Part shown: piece after piece, positions 37,263 through 46,231 of the stretch
Layout of the letters: every line of letters begins with the position of its first letter
How positions within the stretch are numbered: the stretch's first letter is position 1
Assembly (NCBI RefSeq): GCF_016403105.1
Contig: NZ_CP046155.1
Coordinates: forward strand, 4,149,501 to 4,213,500
DNA length: 64,000 nt
DNA from: Leptolyngbya sp. BL0902
GTDB lineage: Bacteria > Cyanobacteriota > Cyanobacteriia > Phormidesmidales > Phormidesmidaceae
Reading direction: 5' to 3'
The notes under the pieces: model-generated
Seen by the model: the letters and a program-made list of their open reading frames with translations, nothing else
The model's database searches: none
What the model was told of the DNA's origin: nothing
Made by a program: the position numbers and the translations under genes

Positions 37263-37985
37263 ATGGATCGGTTTACGGTTGAGGTCATTTCCCAAACCAC
37301 CAACCCCCAGCAGACCATGTATGCCGCCATGCATCAGGACTATGCTGAGGGCTTTGTGGCCCACGAACGAGACAAATGGCCCAGCGAAGAACGCTGCGGT
37401 GACATTCTAGTCACCAATTTACTCAAGGGTGGCCGTGGTCACTATGGCCCTCTCGAACACCCCCAAATTGTCTTCAATATCGGCTGGTTTCCCCACAGCA
37501 CCATGCAACAAATCCGAACTCATCGGGTGGGAATTTCCTTCGATGTTCAATCCTTTCGATATACAGGTCAGCGAATTTTAGACGTGGTGGACGGCAAGCG
37601 CGAGGTCGAAGAAGTCTTCTATCTGCGGCCTTTGGGGTTCTACAGTGATCGTCAGGGCAAGAAGTATGAATACACCGCCGAGGCCCGACAGCAGGATATC
37701 AACTGGTGTTTAGAGGCTAGCCGTCGCTATAAACAGCGCATTGAGCAGGGCTTTGCCGAAGAGCACGCCAGGGGGCTGATTCCCTTTGATATTCGCCAGC
37801 ATTGGGTGATGTCGGCCAATGTGCGCTCGGTGATGCATCTGCTGGATTTGCGCTGGAAAGCCGATGCCCAGCTTGAGGCCCAAAAGCTCTGTGAGGAAAT
37901 TTGGCCCCACTTCCAAGCCTGGGTGCCTGCCATTGCCGCCTGGTACGAAGAAAACCGCCTGAAAAAAGCGAAGCTCTCACCCTAG
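37263..37985 (+). CDS. thyX: FAD-dependent thymidylate synthase ThyX
   Basis: A 240-residue flavin-dependent thymidylate synthase, methylating dUMP with methylenetetrahydrofolate. The signature block is QIRTHRVGISFDVQSFRYTG near residue 80, the cyanobacterial form of the ThyX RHR motif. A downstream block, MSANVRSVMHLLDLRWKADAQ, contains the substrate-binding Arg and the conserved helix. Length fits. The gene follows a membrane-protein gene by nine bases. No thyA was seen. Confidence 0.95.
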   Translation: MDRFTVEVISQTTNPQQTMYAAMHQDYAEGFVAHERDKWPSEERCGDILVTNLLKGGRGHYGPLEHPQIVFNIGWFPHSTMQQIRTHRVGISFDVQSFRYTGQRILDVVDGKREVEEVFYLRPLGFYSDRQGKKYEYTAEARQQDINWCLEASRRYKQRIEQGFAEEHARGLIPFDIRQHWVMSANVRSVMHLLDLRWKADAQLEAQKLCEEIWPHFQAWVPAIAAWYEENRLKKAKLSP

Positions 37986-38527
37986 CCTTTCTCCAAGGCG
38001 ACGGGAGGGAGGGAGATCCCCTGGGCCGACTCTACAACGGGAGCGATCATCCCGGCCTGAGTGCTACGACACGATGGGCTGTGGGATGGCCCCAGATTGG
38101 GAGAAGCCGCTAGCCCTATGGTTCTCAACCTGCCTGCAATCGGCAAGTTGGGGATAGTGTTTATGCGGGGTAATATCTTGCTTGTTTCAGTAGTTGTACT
38201 GAGTCAAGATGCCTCGGCTGACGGTTTTGCATGAAAAAGTTGCAAAACATTATGAGCACACATAAATCTTCTGAAAAGGAAGCGTGATCTCCCGGATTCT
38301 TTAGACTAGAAAACGGGGCTTAATATAAGATAGGCACTCAAGCTTTGCTGGCTTCCCTCGGGTTGCCCCCGGCCTGTCTAGCATCGACCCGCCACACTCT
38401 CTAGGGAAAGCGATTGGCCCATGGCGCTTCCCCCTCTAGACTGGGGCCAGCATGTTGAGGAAAGATTGGCTTTTTCACGTTTCTTGTCTATCCAGCCCGT
38501 CTCCTGCTCTCCTGTTGGGATAAGTCC
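37986..38527. other. long leader region of the GAF-GGDEF gene
   Basis: A perfect eight-base palindrome, GTTTTGCA (38224-38231) with TGCAAAAC (38241-38248), lies in an AT-rich patch that probably holds the promoter. The sequence was checked by eye for a GEMM-type c-di-GMP riboswitch core and none was found. No coding region was seen. Confidence 0.6.
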
Positions 38528-39673
38528 ATGAATACCGTTGCCGCTCAAAAGCGCTTGGTTGAGATAATCCGGGACTTGTGCTTTGCCCCCAGTCTAGATA
38601 TCGTGATGACCCTGGTGGCGGTGGCTGCCCGTGAACTTACCCATGCCGATGGGGCTACCTTTGTTCTCAAGGAAGACGACCAGTGCTTCTATGCCCACGA
38701 GAACGCCATCGCCCCCCTCTGGAAAGGGCAGCGGTTTCCCCTACATAGCTGTATCTGTGGCTGGGTGATCAACCACAAACAGGCCGCCATCATTGAGGAT
38801 ATCTACAGTGATGCCCGTATCCCGGTGGAAGCCTATACCCCCACCTTTGTGAAAAGCCTGACCGTGGTGCCCATCGACGAATCGGATCCCCTAGGGGTAA
38901 TTGGGGTTTATTGGGCCGACCGCCACCAGCCCCTAGAGGACGAACTCGATCTTCTGAAAAGCCTTGCTGAGACTACGGCAACGGTGCTGCGGCGGATCTG
39001 TGGCCCCGATGCCTCCCACAAGGCAGGCTTTGAGGAATTGGACGAGAAGACCCTCTCCCGCATGGAACAGCTTGAGCGCACCAACGCTAAACTGCGGGCT
39101 GAAGTGTTGCAGCGCCATACCCAAGAGGCCGAACTGATTCGCCTCTCCCTCACCGATGGGTTGACGGGGCTTTACAATCGGCGTGGCTTTTACCTAATGG
39201 CCAATCCCAAGCTGCGGCAGGCCCGTCGGCAGCGACAATCGGCCACGGTAGCCTTTATTGATGTGGATTATCTCAAGCAGGTGAATGATCACTTTGGCCA
39301 TGAGGCAGGCGACTGGCTGATTTTGGGCACCGCTGAAGCCCTACACCGCACCTGCACCGAGGGTGATGTTTTGGCCCGATTGGGGGGCGATGAATTCGTT
39401 GTCTTTTTGTCTTCCGAGGCCGATGCTGCGACCCTCACCGACCATCTCCGCACCAACGCCGACGCTTTTGTAGCCGAGAACCAACTGCCCTATCCTCTGT
39501 CCTTCAGTGTGGGACTGGCGGTAGGCACCTGGGACGAAGCCCATCTCTCCCTGCGAGACCTAGTAAACCGGGCCGATGTTGCCATGTATGCCCAGAAGCA
39601 GCGCCGCCGCCCCGTCAATATAGCTGCCCTCAAGGCGGCCCAGCACTGGAGCCAAAGCCAAGTGAGCCTCTAG
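38528..39673 (+). CDS. GAF-GGDEF diguanylate cyclase
   Basis: A 381-residue cytoplasmic signalling protein. A GAF domain (about 18-155) contains TFVLKEDDQCFYAHENA and SCICGWVINHKQAAIIEDIY. A coiled linker (170-205) is followed by the GGDEF domain (about 210-365) with DGLTGLYNRRGF and the active loop LARLGGDEFVVFLSS. The RxxD inhibitory site is replaced by TEGD, so product inhibition is probably lost. The GAF domain has a Cys pair (SCICGW) but no classical bilin-binding pocket that I can assign. No neighbouring phosphodiesterase. Confidence 0.92.
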   Translation: MNTVAAQKRLVEIIRDLCFAPSLDIVMTLVAVAARELTHADGATFVLKEDDQCFYAHENAIAPLWKGQRFPLHSCICGWVINHKQAAIIEDIYSDARIPVEAYTPTFVKSLTVVPIDESDPLGVIGVYWADRHQPLEDELDLLKSLAETTATVLRRICGPDASHKAGFEELDEKTLSRMEQLERTNAKLRAEVLQRHTQEAELIRLSLTDGLTGLYNRRGFYLMANPKLRQARRQRQSATVAFIDVDYLKQVNDHFGHEAGDWLILGTAEALHRTCTEGDVLARLGGDEFVVFLSSEADAATLTDHLRTNADAFVAENQLPYPLSFSVGLAVGTWDEAHLSLRDLVNRADVAMYAQKQRRRPVNIAALKAAQHWSQSQVSL

Positions 39674-39751
39674 CTAAATCTGCCTACCTCCCTCTGCCCG
39701 CTTTCCTCGGTTCCCCCCATCGCTTCGGCCCAATCCTGAGCAACTCCGCCG

Positions 39752-40459
39752 CTAAAAAGGAAAGGGCTTAAAGGGAATCCACTGCGCCCACAGGCGGGCT
39801 AGGGTGCCGTCTACCATGAGCTGGGTGAGGGCTTGGTTGAGGGCATCTAGGAGTTCTCGATTGCCCGGTAGCACCCCCACGCCAAAGGGTTGCTGGGTAA
39901 ATCGCTGAAAGGCAACCCGCCACCTGGGGTTATCCGCCTCCGCTGTTAGCAGCAGCACCGCATCCTCTAGCACCGCGTCAATCTCATGGTGGTCTAGGGC
40001 GGAAAGCATGGTGGTAAAGGCGGCATCGCGGTCGGCAAAGGCGACCCACTCTAGGTCAGGGAAATCCTCCTGAGGCAGCATCGGCAACCGGGTATCTAGG
40101 GTGCCCAGCCGTTTCTCGGCCAGATCTTGCACATGATGGATGGGGCTATCCTCACGCACCAGCACCGCCTCATCAAAGCGGCCATAGGGACGGGTAAAGT
40201 CTGCCCAGGCGCGGCGTTCCTGGGTAATGGCCTGGTTAAACCACACCACATCGTGCTGGCCGCTGCTAAGCACAGGGTAGAACTGATCGATGGGATAGTT
40301 TACCCAAACGGGTTCGAGGCCAAGATGCTGGCACACGGCCCTAGCCACCGCTGGCTCATAGCCGAGGCGCTCGTCTCCTTGCAAAAAGCTCATAGGCCGA
40401 GCATCAAAGCGGCTGGCAATAATCGACAACTGACCGGGAAAAACCGTCGTGAAGGCCAT
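39752..40459 (-). CDS. family 3 solute-binding-like protein without signal peptide
   Basis: A 235-residue type 3 solute-binding fold: GYEPAVARAVCQHLGLEP near residue 33, DFTRPYGRFDEAVLVRED near residue 87 and AVLEDAVLLLTAE near residue 160. These proteins usually feed amino acids to ABC permeases from outside the membrane. This one begins MAFTTVFPGQLSIIASRF, directly in the first strand, with no signal peptide or lipobox. No permease or ATPase gene is beside it. It may be a cytoplasmic sensor or effector-binding protein, or the start may be misplaced, though no longer frame with a signal was seen. Confidence 0.8.
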   Translation of the reverse strand: MAFTTVFPGQLSIIASRFDARPMSFLQGDERLGYEPAVARAVCQHLGLEPVWVNYPIDQFYPVLSSGQHDVVWFNQAITQERRAWADFTRPYGRFDEAVLVREDSPIHHVQDLAEKRLGTLDTRLPMLPQEDFPDLEWVAFADRDAAFTTMLSALDHHEIDAVLEDAVLLLTAEADNPRWRVAFQRFTQQPFGVGVLPGNRELLDALNQALTQLMVDGTLARLWAQWIPFKPFPF

Positions 40460-40595
40460 AGTCGCTGCTAAACACCTAGGGTCATTGTGGCATTAAACAC
40501 CCTGGCACCCAAGCGGGGCTTGCCCCCCAAGCCCCTTGAAATCCTTGACCTTTCATGGAAAGGTGAGGGCAGTACTCCCACAACACCCTGCTGGT

Positions 40596-41021
40596 ATGAC
40601 TGTTGGTAATCCTGCCGTAGATCCGGCCTTTGACCAAATCCGCGAACTGCGCCCCCTGCTGCTGAAGGCCCACAAACACCTGATGGAGGCCGAGAAGGAC
40701 ATCTACGAAGCCGCCCATGGCCCCATTCCCCACAAGGGCGAGTATCTGCGCCTGGTACTCAGCCATGAGCAGTTTAGCTGGCTGCGCCCCATCTCCCAGT
40801 TTATTGTGCAACTGGATGAGGTGCTGATGTCTAAGCAACCCCAGCCCCTGGCCCGCGCCGAAGAACTCATGCAGGAGGCCCGTCACCTGCTCCAGGCTAC
40901 GGAAATTGGCCATGCCTTCCAAGAAAGAAGCGCCCTCGCCGCCCAGAATAATCTTGAAATGGCGGCTATGACGCTGCGGATCACAGAATTACTAGCGGAC
41001 GGAGCACCCTCGGCAGACTAG
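40596..41021 (+). CDS. hypothetical helical protein, 141 residues
   Basis: A soluble, almost fully helical protein: DQIRELRPLLLKAHKHLMEAEKDIY, then QFSWLRPISQFIVQLDEVL and RAEELMQEARHLL. The frame is open from 40536, but the ATG at 40596 (MTVGNPAVDPAF) better fits the start of the helical part. No domain was recognised. The 3' end overlaps the convergent small gene by four bases. Codon use is like the neighbours. Confidence 0.75.
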   Translation: MTVGNPAVDPAFDQIRELRPLLLKAHKHLMEAEKDIYEAAHGPIPHKGEYLRLVLSHEQFSWLRPISQFIVQLDEVLMSKQPQPLARAEELMQEARHLLQATEIGHAFQERSALAAQNNLEMAAMTLRITELLADGAPSAD

Positions 41022-41245
41022 CCCAGCATCACTAGGTGCTGCTGACGGTCGTAGTGAACTCGGCCTCGGTCTACCATGTCGCACAGGCTGTCGGCCAGGG
41101 GGGTCATAATTTCGCACATGGGCTCATGGAGTTGCTGGGCGCATTCCTGAGCCAGTTCGCAAATGCTGTAGGCATGGTCAGCGAGCAGGTTCACCACCAA
41201 TTGCTGAAGGGACGCCATGAAGGTCGTATCTGAAGAGTCAACCAT
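41018..41245 (-). CDS. small hypothetical protein, 75 residues
   Basis: A short acidic helical protein, MVDSSDTTFMASLQQLVVNL followed by CELAQECAQQLHEPMCEIM. It has four Cys, none in a metal-binding pair spacing that I recognise. It converges on the 141-residue protein gene with a four-base overlap. It may be a conserved cyanobacterial protein; the frame is supported only by composition and the tight packing with its neighbour. Confidence 0.6.
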   Translation of the reverse strand: MVDSSDTTFMASLQQLVVNLLADHAYSICELAQECAQQLHEPMCEIMTPLADSLCDMVDRGRVHYDRQQHLVMLG

Positions 41246-41506
41246 GAGTATATTTGCCTAACGCTTCATCTCCCATTACGCCACGATCTGCGAAACGATG
41301 CAGGCATTGTGGCAAAGCTGATAGAAAACCATAGGGTTCGTAATCTGTGGTTAGGGAGGTTAACGGTGCTCTCAGAAAAGTGCCCTGCCCTGCCGGAGAG
41401 AATGCAGGCCGTGGCCCATCCTGTGTCAAGATGGTAGGGCTGTGTAGACGAAGATCCCCGCTGATTTCAGGCGTGAGAGGGGATCCAGAAAGGCGAGTGT
41501 GTGTTT

Positions 41507-41743
41507 ATGAATGTCGGAAATCGAGTTCGCATCAAAGCATCGGTTATTTTTTACCACCACCCGCTGCACCGCAATGAAGCCTTTGATGCCAATGGGTTAG
41601 AAGGCACCGTTGTCGGTGTGCTCAATGACTATCAAGGTCGCCCCATCAGCCCCAACTTTCCGGTGCAGGTGGAGTTTGCCGTGGAAGGTGTCAAGCGTCC
41701 CTTCCGCGCCCACCTCAAGGCCGATGAGCTAGAGGTGGTATAG
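41507..41743 (+). CDS. ftrV: ferredoxin-thioredoxin reductase variable chain
   Basis: A 78-residue SH3-like subunit of ferredoxin-thioredoxin reductase, which passes electrons from photosystem I via ferredoxin to thioredoxin. The blocks MNVGNRVRIKASVIFYHHP, GLEGTVVGVL and GRPISPNFPVQVEF are characteristic. ATG 41507 is chosen over an in-frame GTG at 41501. The catalytic chain gene (ftrC) is not here. It is a single gene with about 260 bases of upstream non-coding sequence. Confidence 0.93.
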   Translation: MNVGNRVRIKASVIFYHHPLHRNEAFDANGLEGTVVGVLNDYQGRPISPNFPVQVEFAVEGVKRPFRAHLKADELEVV

Positions 41744-41858
41744 CTTAGGGCGGAGCCGACTCCTCGCGGCGCAGTCCCCAGAGGGTGCCTGCCGATGCCC
41801 CATCTGGTTGGCGGCTTTCCCCTAGGCCAGAGCTAGAGGCAGTGCGGTTTGACCGTCG

Positions 41859-42257
41859 CTAGGATGCCTGGGACTCGACGGGATTGGCCAAAAACTGGCG
41901 CAGACGCACCATCACCAAACTTTGGCCCAGGCTAATCGGCAGGGCCGAAACCCCCTCCAATTGCGACTGCACCCAGCGGTCGCCCCAGTACCACTCGTGG
42001 AAGCCGTCGATGCCGCCAGAGAGAATCAGGCGCAGGTGATTGTTAGAAAGCTCCTGGACTTCGTGGCGGATTTCCACCGGGCCAAAGTAGCTGTGGAAAA
42101 CCAGATCGCCGTGGAGGGCATCGGGCAGTCCGGCCTGGAAGCGCTGGGGCCAAAGCCATCGCCGAAACTGGTCGGGCTGGAGCAGGCTGGCCTGAATGCG
42201 CCCAGCGGCGGCATCCACTTCAATACGGAGGCGGCTTTGCTGAAAGGTGCCAATCAT
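41859..42257 (-). CDS. hypothetical protein, 132 residues, possibly SRPBCC-like
   Basis: A soluble beta-rich protein beginning MIGTFQQSRLRIEVDAAAG, with VFHSYFGPVEIRHEVQELSNNHLRL and GIDGFHEWYWGDRWVQSQLEGVSALP. The alternating strands followed by a long helix (LGQSLVMVRLRQFL) resemble the SRPBCC helix-grip fold. No ligand or catalytic residues are clear. It is probably a conserved cyanobacterial protein. It stands between ftrV and the ABC operon, read in the opposite direction. Confidence 0.7.
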   Translation of the reverse strand: MIGTFQQSRLRIEVDAAAGRIQASLLQPDQFRRWLWPQRFQAGLPDALHGDLVFHSYFGPVEIRHEVQELSNNHLRLILSGGIDGFHEWYWGDRWVQSQLEGVSALPISLGQSLVMVRLRQFLANPVESQAS

Positions 42258-42335
42258 AAACCCGTGGGAAAAACCGCGACAACACCTCCCAGTATGCCAA
42301 AAGTCCCAGCCTCAGCCCAACCCTCTGGGTAAGGA

Positions 42336-42357
42336 GGGCGAGGAGACCGCGCCCCTA
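42336..42357. repeat. short palindrome, GGGGCGAGG/CCTCGCCC family, copy 3
   Basis: GGGCGAGG and CCGCGCCCC in reverse orientation relative to the copies at 8817 and 28676, with one changed base in the stem. It lies between the 132-residue protein gene and the GldA-like gene. Confidence 0.65.
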
Positions 42358-42511
42358 CCCTGTAAATCATGGCGTCCTAATCCCTAACTCCCCCTCTCCC
42401 GTCCCCGGTTCTCCGACTCCCCCCTCTTCCCCTTCCCGTCACCCTCCCTCCCCACAGTGAACCCCTTGTTTGCTATAACTGTCCATTGATCCCACCGGAT
42501 ATGAGGCGTCC

Positions 42512-43492
42512 ATGATTGAAGTTGAGCACCTCGGTAAAACCTATGGCTCTACCCCGGCCATTCGCGATGTCACTTTTGAGGCGCAGCCGGGGGAGATTTT
42601 AGGCTTTTTGGGGCCAAACGGGGCAGGTAAAACCACCACCATGCGGATTTTGTCGGGCTACCTGCCAGCCTCGGAGGGGACGGCCCGGATTGCGGGCTAC
42701 GATGTCCACACCGATTCCATGGCGGTGCGCCAGCGAATTGGCTATTTGCCGGAGTCGCCGCCGCTGTATCCACAGATGACGGTGGAGGGCTATTTGAACT
42801 TTGTGGCCAAAATTAAGGGCGTTCCGGCGGGAATGCGGCCCCAGCGGGCGCAAATTGCCATGGAGCGTTGCGGGTTGATAGATCGGCGCAACACGTTGAT
42901 TCGCAAGCTGTCTAAGGGGTATCGGCAGCGGGTGGGCATTGCCCAGGCGATTATCCACGACCCGCCCGTGATTATTTTGGACGAACCCACCGTGGGCCTC
43001 GATCCGCGCCAAATTAACGAAGTTCGCCAGTTGATTAAGAGCCTCGCCGGAAGCCACACCATCATCCTCTCCACCCACATTCTGCCGGAGGTGAGCATGA
43101 CCTGTGACCGGGTGACGATCATCAACCGAGGGCAGGTGGTGGCGACGGATACGCCGGACAATCTCACCGCTCGTCTGGCTGGGGAAACCGCCTATGAGGT
43201 GGAGATTCGGGGGGATGTGAACCGGGCGCAGTCGTTGTTAACCCAGCTCTCCGAGGTGCGGCAGGTGGATATCCTCAGCCCCGACCATGTGCCGGAGCAT
43301 CACCATCGCCTGTGGGTGGCGGGAAACCAGGGCGCAAACCTGGGCCAAGCCATTGCGGCCAGTCTGGTGAACGCAGGGATAGAACTCCACGAACTGCGCC
43401 GCCAACAGGCCACCCTAGAGGATGTGTTCCTCAACCTGACCACCACCGAACCCAGTGATCCCCCCGTGCCCCCCGTGGAGGTGTCCCAATGA
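42512..43492 (+). CDS. ABC transporter ATP-binding protein, GldA-like
   Basis: A 326-residue ABC ATPase of the ABC-2 exporter group. Walker A GPNGAGKTT near residue 35, a degenerate signature LSKGYRQRVGIAQAI near residue 133, and Walker B VIILDEPTVGLDP near residue 155 are present. A C-terminal extension of about 100 residues (QSLLTQLSEVRQVDI) is typical of this subgroup. The signature reads SKGY instead of SGGQ, which is common in this subgroup. The next gene begins within its stop (ATGA overlap), so the operon is tight. Substrate unknown. Confidence 0.92.
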   Translation: MIEVEHLGKTYGSTPAIRDVTFEAQPGEILGFLGPNGAGKTTTMRILSGYLPASEGTARIAGYDVHTDSMAVRQRIGYLPESPPLYPQMTVEGYLNFVAKIKGVPAGMRPQRAQIAMERCGLIDRRNTLIRKLSKGYRQRVGIAQAIIHDPPVIILDEPTVGLDPRQINEVRQLIKSLAGSHTIILSTHILPEVSMTCDRVTIINRGQVVATDTPDNLTARLAGETAYEVEIRGDVNRAQSLLTQLSEVRQVDILSPDHVPEHHHRLWVAGNQGANLGQAIAASLVNAGIELHELRRQQATLEDVFLNLTTTEPSDPPVPPVEVSQ

Positions 43493-44346
43493 CGAACGCA
43501 AACCCAAAGTTGACTCCACCCTTGAAGAATAATTTGAACAACCTCATCTTCAAAAACATCCTGGCCATCTACCAGCGGGAACTGCAAAGCTACTTCACGG
43601 CCCCTCTGTCCTACGTGATTGCGGCGGTGTTTTGGTTGCTGGGGGGCTTTTTTCTGGTGGCGATTTTGCTGGGGCCGCAGGGGCTGATTGCCGCCGCTGC
43701 CCAGGCCGACCAAGCCGCCCAGATGGGCATGACCCCGCCCTCCTTTGATGTCGCCTACGAGTTCAACAAAGCCTACGTGGGCCTGTTGGGGTCGCTGTCG
43801 ATGTTTGTGCTGCCGATGCTCTCCATGGGCCTCTACACCGACGAACGCAAGCAGGGCACCCTGGAGCTTTTGGCCACCTCGCCCCTGCCGAACTGGGCCG
43901 TTGCCCTGGGCAAGCTGCTGGCGGTGGTGACGTTCTACATCGGCATGGTGCTGCCGTTGATGGTGAGTCAGTCCGTGGCCTTGGGGGCGGCGTCTCCGGC
44001 GGTGGGTTCATCTGGATTTGTGCTGTCCTACGTGGGCCTGGTGCTGATGGCCGCAAGCCTGCTGGCCCTGGGGATGTTCGTGTCCTCCCTCACCGATAGC
44101 ACCGTCTTGGCGGCGATTATGACCTTTGCCCTAATTCTGCTGCTGTGGCTGGTGGATGCCGTGGCCCAGGGGTTGCCCGGTGCCCTAGGGGAAGCCTTCA
44201 GCCATCTTTCCCTGCTGCGCCATTTCACCACCTTCACCGAGGGCGTGTTCGACTCTAGCAGCCTCGTCCTGTTCCTGTCCTTCATCGTCCTCGGCATTTT
44301 CCTCACCGCCCAATCCGTCGAAGCACTGCGTTTCCAGCGATCTTAG
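43489..44346 (+). CDS. ABC transporter permease, GldF-like
   Basis: A 285-residue ABC-2 type permease. The first 25 residues are polar, then IYQRELQSYFTAPLSYVIAAVFWLL starts the first helix. Five more helices follow; KQGTLELLATSPLPNWAVALGKLLA near residue 120 is the conserved cytoplasmic loop that contacts the ATPase. It overlaps the ATPase gene by four bases and is followed, after a repeat, by the auxiliary-protein gene. It probably forms the membrane channel of the same export system. Confidence 0.9.
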   Translation: MTNANPKLTPPLKNNLNNLIFKNILAIYQRELQSYFTAPLSYVIAAVFWLLGGFFLVAILLGPQGLIAAAAQADQAAQMGMTPPSFDVAYEFNKAYVGLLGSLSMFVLPMLSMGLYTDERKQGTLELLATSPLPNWAVALGKLLAVVTFYIGMVLPLMVSQSVALGAASPAVGSSGFVLSYVGLVLMAASLLALGMFVSSLTDSTVLAAIMTFALILLLWLVDAVAQGLPGALGEAFSHLSLLRHFTTFTEGVFDSSSLVLFLSFIVLGIFLTAQSVEALRFQRS

Positions 44347-44352
44347 GGCGGA

Positions 44353-44464
44353 GGATCCCCCTAAATCCCCCTTAAAAAGGGGGACTTTGATGGTGATTCT
44401 CTCTTTCAATAGGGAGGACTTCGACTCCAGTTCCCCCCTTACTAAGGGGGGCTAGGGGGGATCC
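44353..44464. repeat. palindromic repeat, family B
   Basis: A 112-base element with termini GGATCCCCCTAAATCCCCC and GGGGGGCTAGGGGGGATCC and two inner G/C-run hairpins (CCCCCTTAAAAAGGGGG and CCCCCCTTACTAAGGGGGG). It lies between the permease and auxiliary genes of the GldA/F/G-like operon. It is non-coding and resembles common cyanobacterial intergenic repeats. Confidence 0.85.
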
Positions 44465-44535
44465 ACCAACGCCTCCCTCTCCCCAGATTTATTCGTAACC
44501 ATCTCCCCCTAACCCGTCCCGTTTGGTATACATCC

Positions 44536-46197
44536 ATGAACGTTAAGGTGGCCTATCAGAAGTATCTCAAGTACCTTGCCCTGCCCGGTTTGGCCCTGGC
44601 TACGGCGGGGTTGATTGCGGGCTTTGTGGCGGGTTGGACGCCCCTGCCCTCGGCGCTGCTGTTGGGCGGGTTGGGGCTGATGGTGGTGGGCTTGGGCTTT
44701 AGCGAGTATGGCCGCAACCGCTTCTGGAGTCAGCGTTCCACGGAGGCGGGGGCCAATGCCCTGGTGTCCATTCTGGCGGTGCTGGCCATTTTGGGGTTGG
44801 TGAACTTCCTGGCGGTGCGCTACTCCAGCCGGGTGGATCTCACCGAAAACCAAATCTTCACCCTGGCCCCAGAGTCGCGCCAAGTGGTGGCATCTCTGGC
44901 AGAACCAACGCGGGTGCTGGTGTTCGACCCCAGCCAAAACCCCCAGGATCGGCAGCTTTTGGAAAGTTATCGACGGGCGGGGGATAACTTTGCCTTCGAG
45001 TTCGTCAACCCCTACGATAACCCCCGTTTAGCCCAGTCCTTCAACGTTACCCAGCCGGGAATGGTGTTTGTGGAGCAGGGCGACAACCGCCGTCCCGTGC
45101 AGACCCTCACTCCCTCAGATCGCCTGTCGGAGCGCACCCTCACCAACATCCTGGCCCAATTAGGCACCGAAAGCGCCCTGACGGCCTACTTCACCCAGGG
45201 GCATCAAGAATTTGCCATCGACGGTAGCGAAACCGGATTCCTCCAGGCCGCCACCGCCCTAGGGGAAAAGGGCTTTACCGTGGAGCCGCTGGACTTGTCT
45301 ACCACGCCCACCGTGCCGGAGGACGCCAGCGTCGTCATTGTAGCTGGCCCCGCGACGGAATTTTTTGATGCCGAGGTGGACGCCCTCCAAGCCTACCTGG
45401 ATCGTGGGGGTAGCCTGATGCTGATGATCGACCCGCGCACCAACCCCAATTTGGATAGCCTGCTCGACCCCTGGGGCGTCACCCTCGATGACCGCATCGT
45501 GCTGGATACCTCCGGCACCGGGCAACTGGTCGGCCTTGGCCCCGCCGCCCCCCTCGTCACCAACTACGGCGACCACCCCATCACCCGCGACTTTGGCACC
45601 GGGCGCTCCTTCTTTCCCCTGGTACGTCCCGTCAATATCGAAGAAGTGCCCGATGTCATGGCAGTCTCGATCCTCAACAGCAACGCCCAAAGCCGCGCCG
45701 AAGCCATCTCCGAAGCCGGGGAACTTCAGTTCGACGAAAACGCCCCTCCCTCTGGCCCCTACAGCCTCGGTGTTGCCCTCAGTCGTCCTATTAGCGAAAG
45801 CAGCAACGACGATCCGGCGGCGGACTCCCCATCGGAAAATTCCGCCACCGAGGAAGGTGCTGATACGGAGGAAGCCGATCCCCTAGAGGATTTGGTGGGT
45901 TCAAATTCAGAGGATGATCCTGGGAGCCAAGAAGCCCGCCTGGTGGTGATCGGCAATGCCTCCTTTGCCACCGATGGCCTGTTCGAGCAACAGCTCAACG
46001 GCGATGTCTTCCTCAACTCCGTGAGCTGGCTGGGCCAAGCCAACGACGCCACCCTGTCGATTCGCCCCCGTGAAGTCACCAACCGCCGGATTGTGATGAC
46101 GGTGCAGCAACAACTTGGCCTAGGGGTGTTTGCCCTGCTGATTCTGCCCTTGGTGGGCGTGATCCTAGCCGTGCTGCTCTGGCTCAAACGGCGTTAG
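44536..46197 (+). CDS. GldG-family ABC transport auxiliary protein
   Basis: A 553-residue membrane-anchored protein. Helices near residues 13-33, 38-56 and 70-90 are followed by a long extracytoplasmic region, DLTENQIFTLAPESRQVVASL, typical of GldG/ABC auxiliary proteins. The middle contains GGSLMLMIDPRTNP near residue 295. An acidic low-complexity segment near 415-465 precedes the C-terminal SWLGQANDATLSIRPRE and a final helix. It belongs with the ATPase and permease upstream. In Bacteroidetes the set serves gliding; in cyanobacteria its substrate is unknown. Confidence 0.88.
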   Translation: MNVKVAYQKYLKYLALPGLALATAGLIAGFVAGWTPLPSALLLGGLGLMVVGLGFSEYGRNRFWSQRSTEAGANALVSILAVLAILGLVNFLAVRYSSRVDLTENQIFTLAPESRQVVASLAEPTRVLVFDPSQNPQDRQLLESYRRAGDNFAFEFVNPYDNPRLAQSFNVTQPGMVFVEQGDNRRPVQTLTPSDRLSERTLTNILAQLGTESALTAYFTQGHQEFAIDGSETGFLQAATALGEKGFTVEPLDLSTTPTVPEDASVVIVAGPATEFFDAEVDALQAYLDRGGSLMLMIDPRTNPNLDSLLDPWGVTLDDRIVLDTSGTGQLVGLGPAAPLVTNYGDHPITRDFGTGRSFFPLVRPVNIEEVPDVMAVSILNSNAQSRAEAISEAGELQFDENAPPSGPYSLGVALSRPISESSNDDPAADSPSENSATEEGADTEEADPLEDLVGSNSEDDPGSQEARLVVIGNASFATDGLFEQQLNGDVFLNSVSWLGQANDATLSIRPREVTNRRIVMTVQQQLGLGVFALLILPLVGVILAVLLWLKRR

Positions 46198-46231
46198 AAA
46201 AGGTTGAGGCCAGGTGGAGTGGGAATAGCGC

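Noticed and set aside
37986-38527. Possible c-di-GMP riboswitch before the GAF-GGDEF gene
   Set aside because: The conserved GEMM core was not found by eye; only a simple palindrome is present.
42512-46197. Gliding motility machine
   Set aside because: The GldA/F/G names come from Bacteroidetes; the set occurs in non-gliding bacteria, so function is left open.
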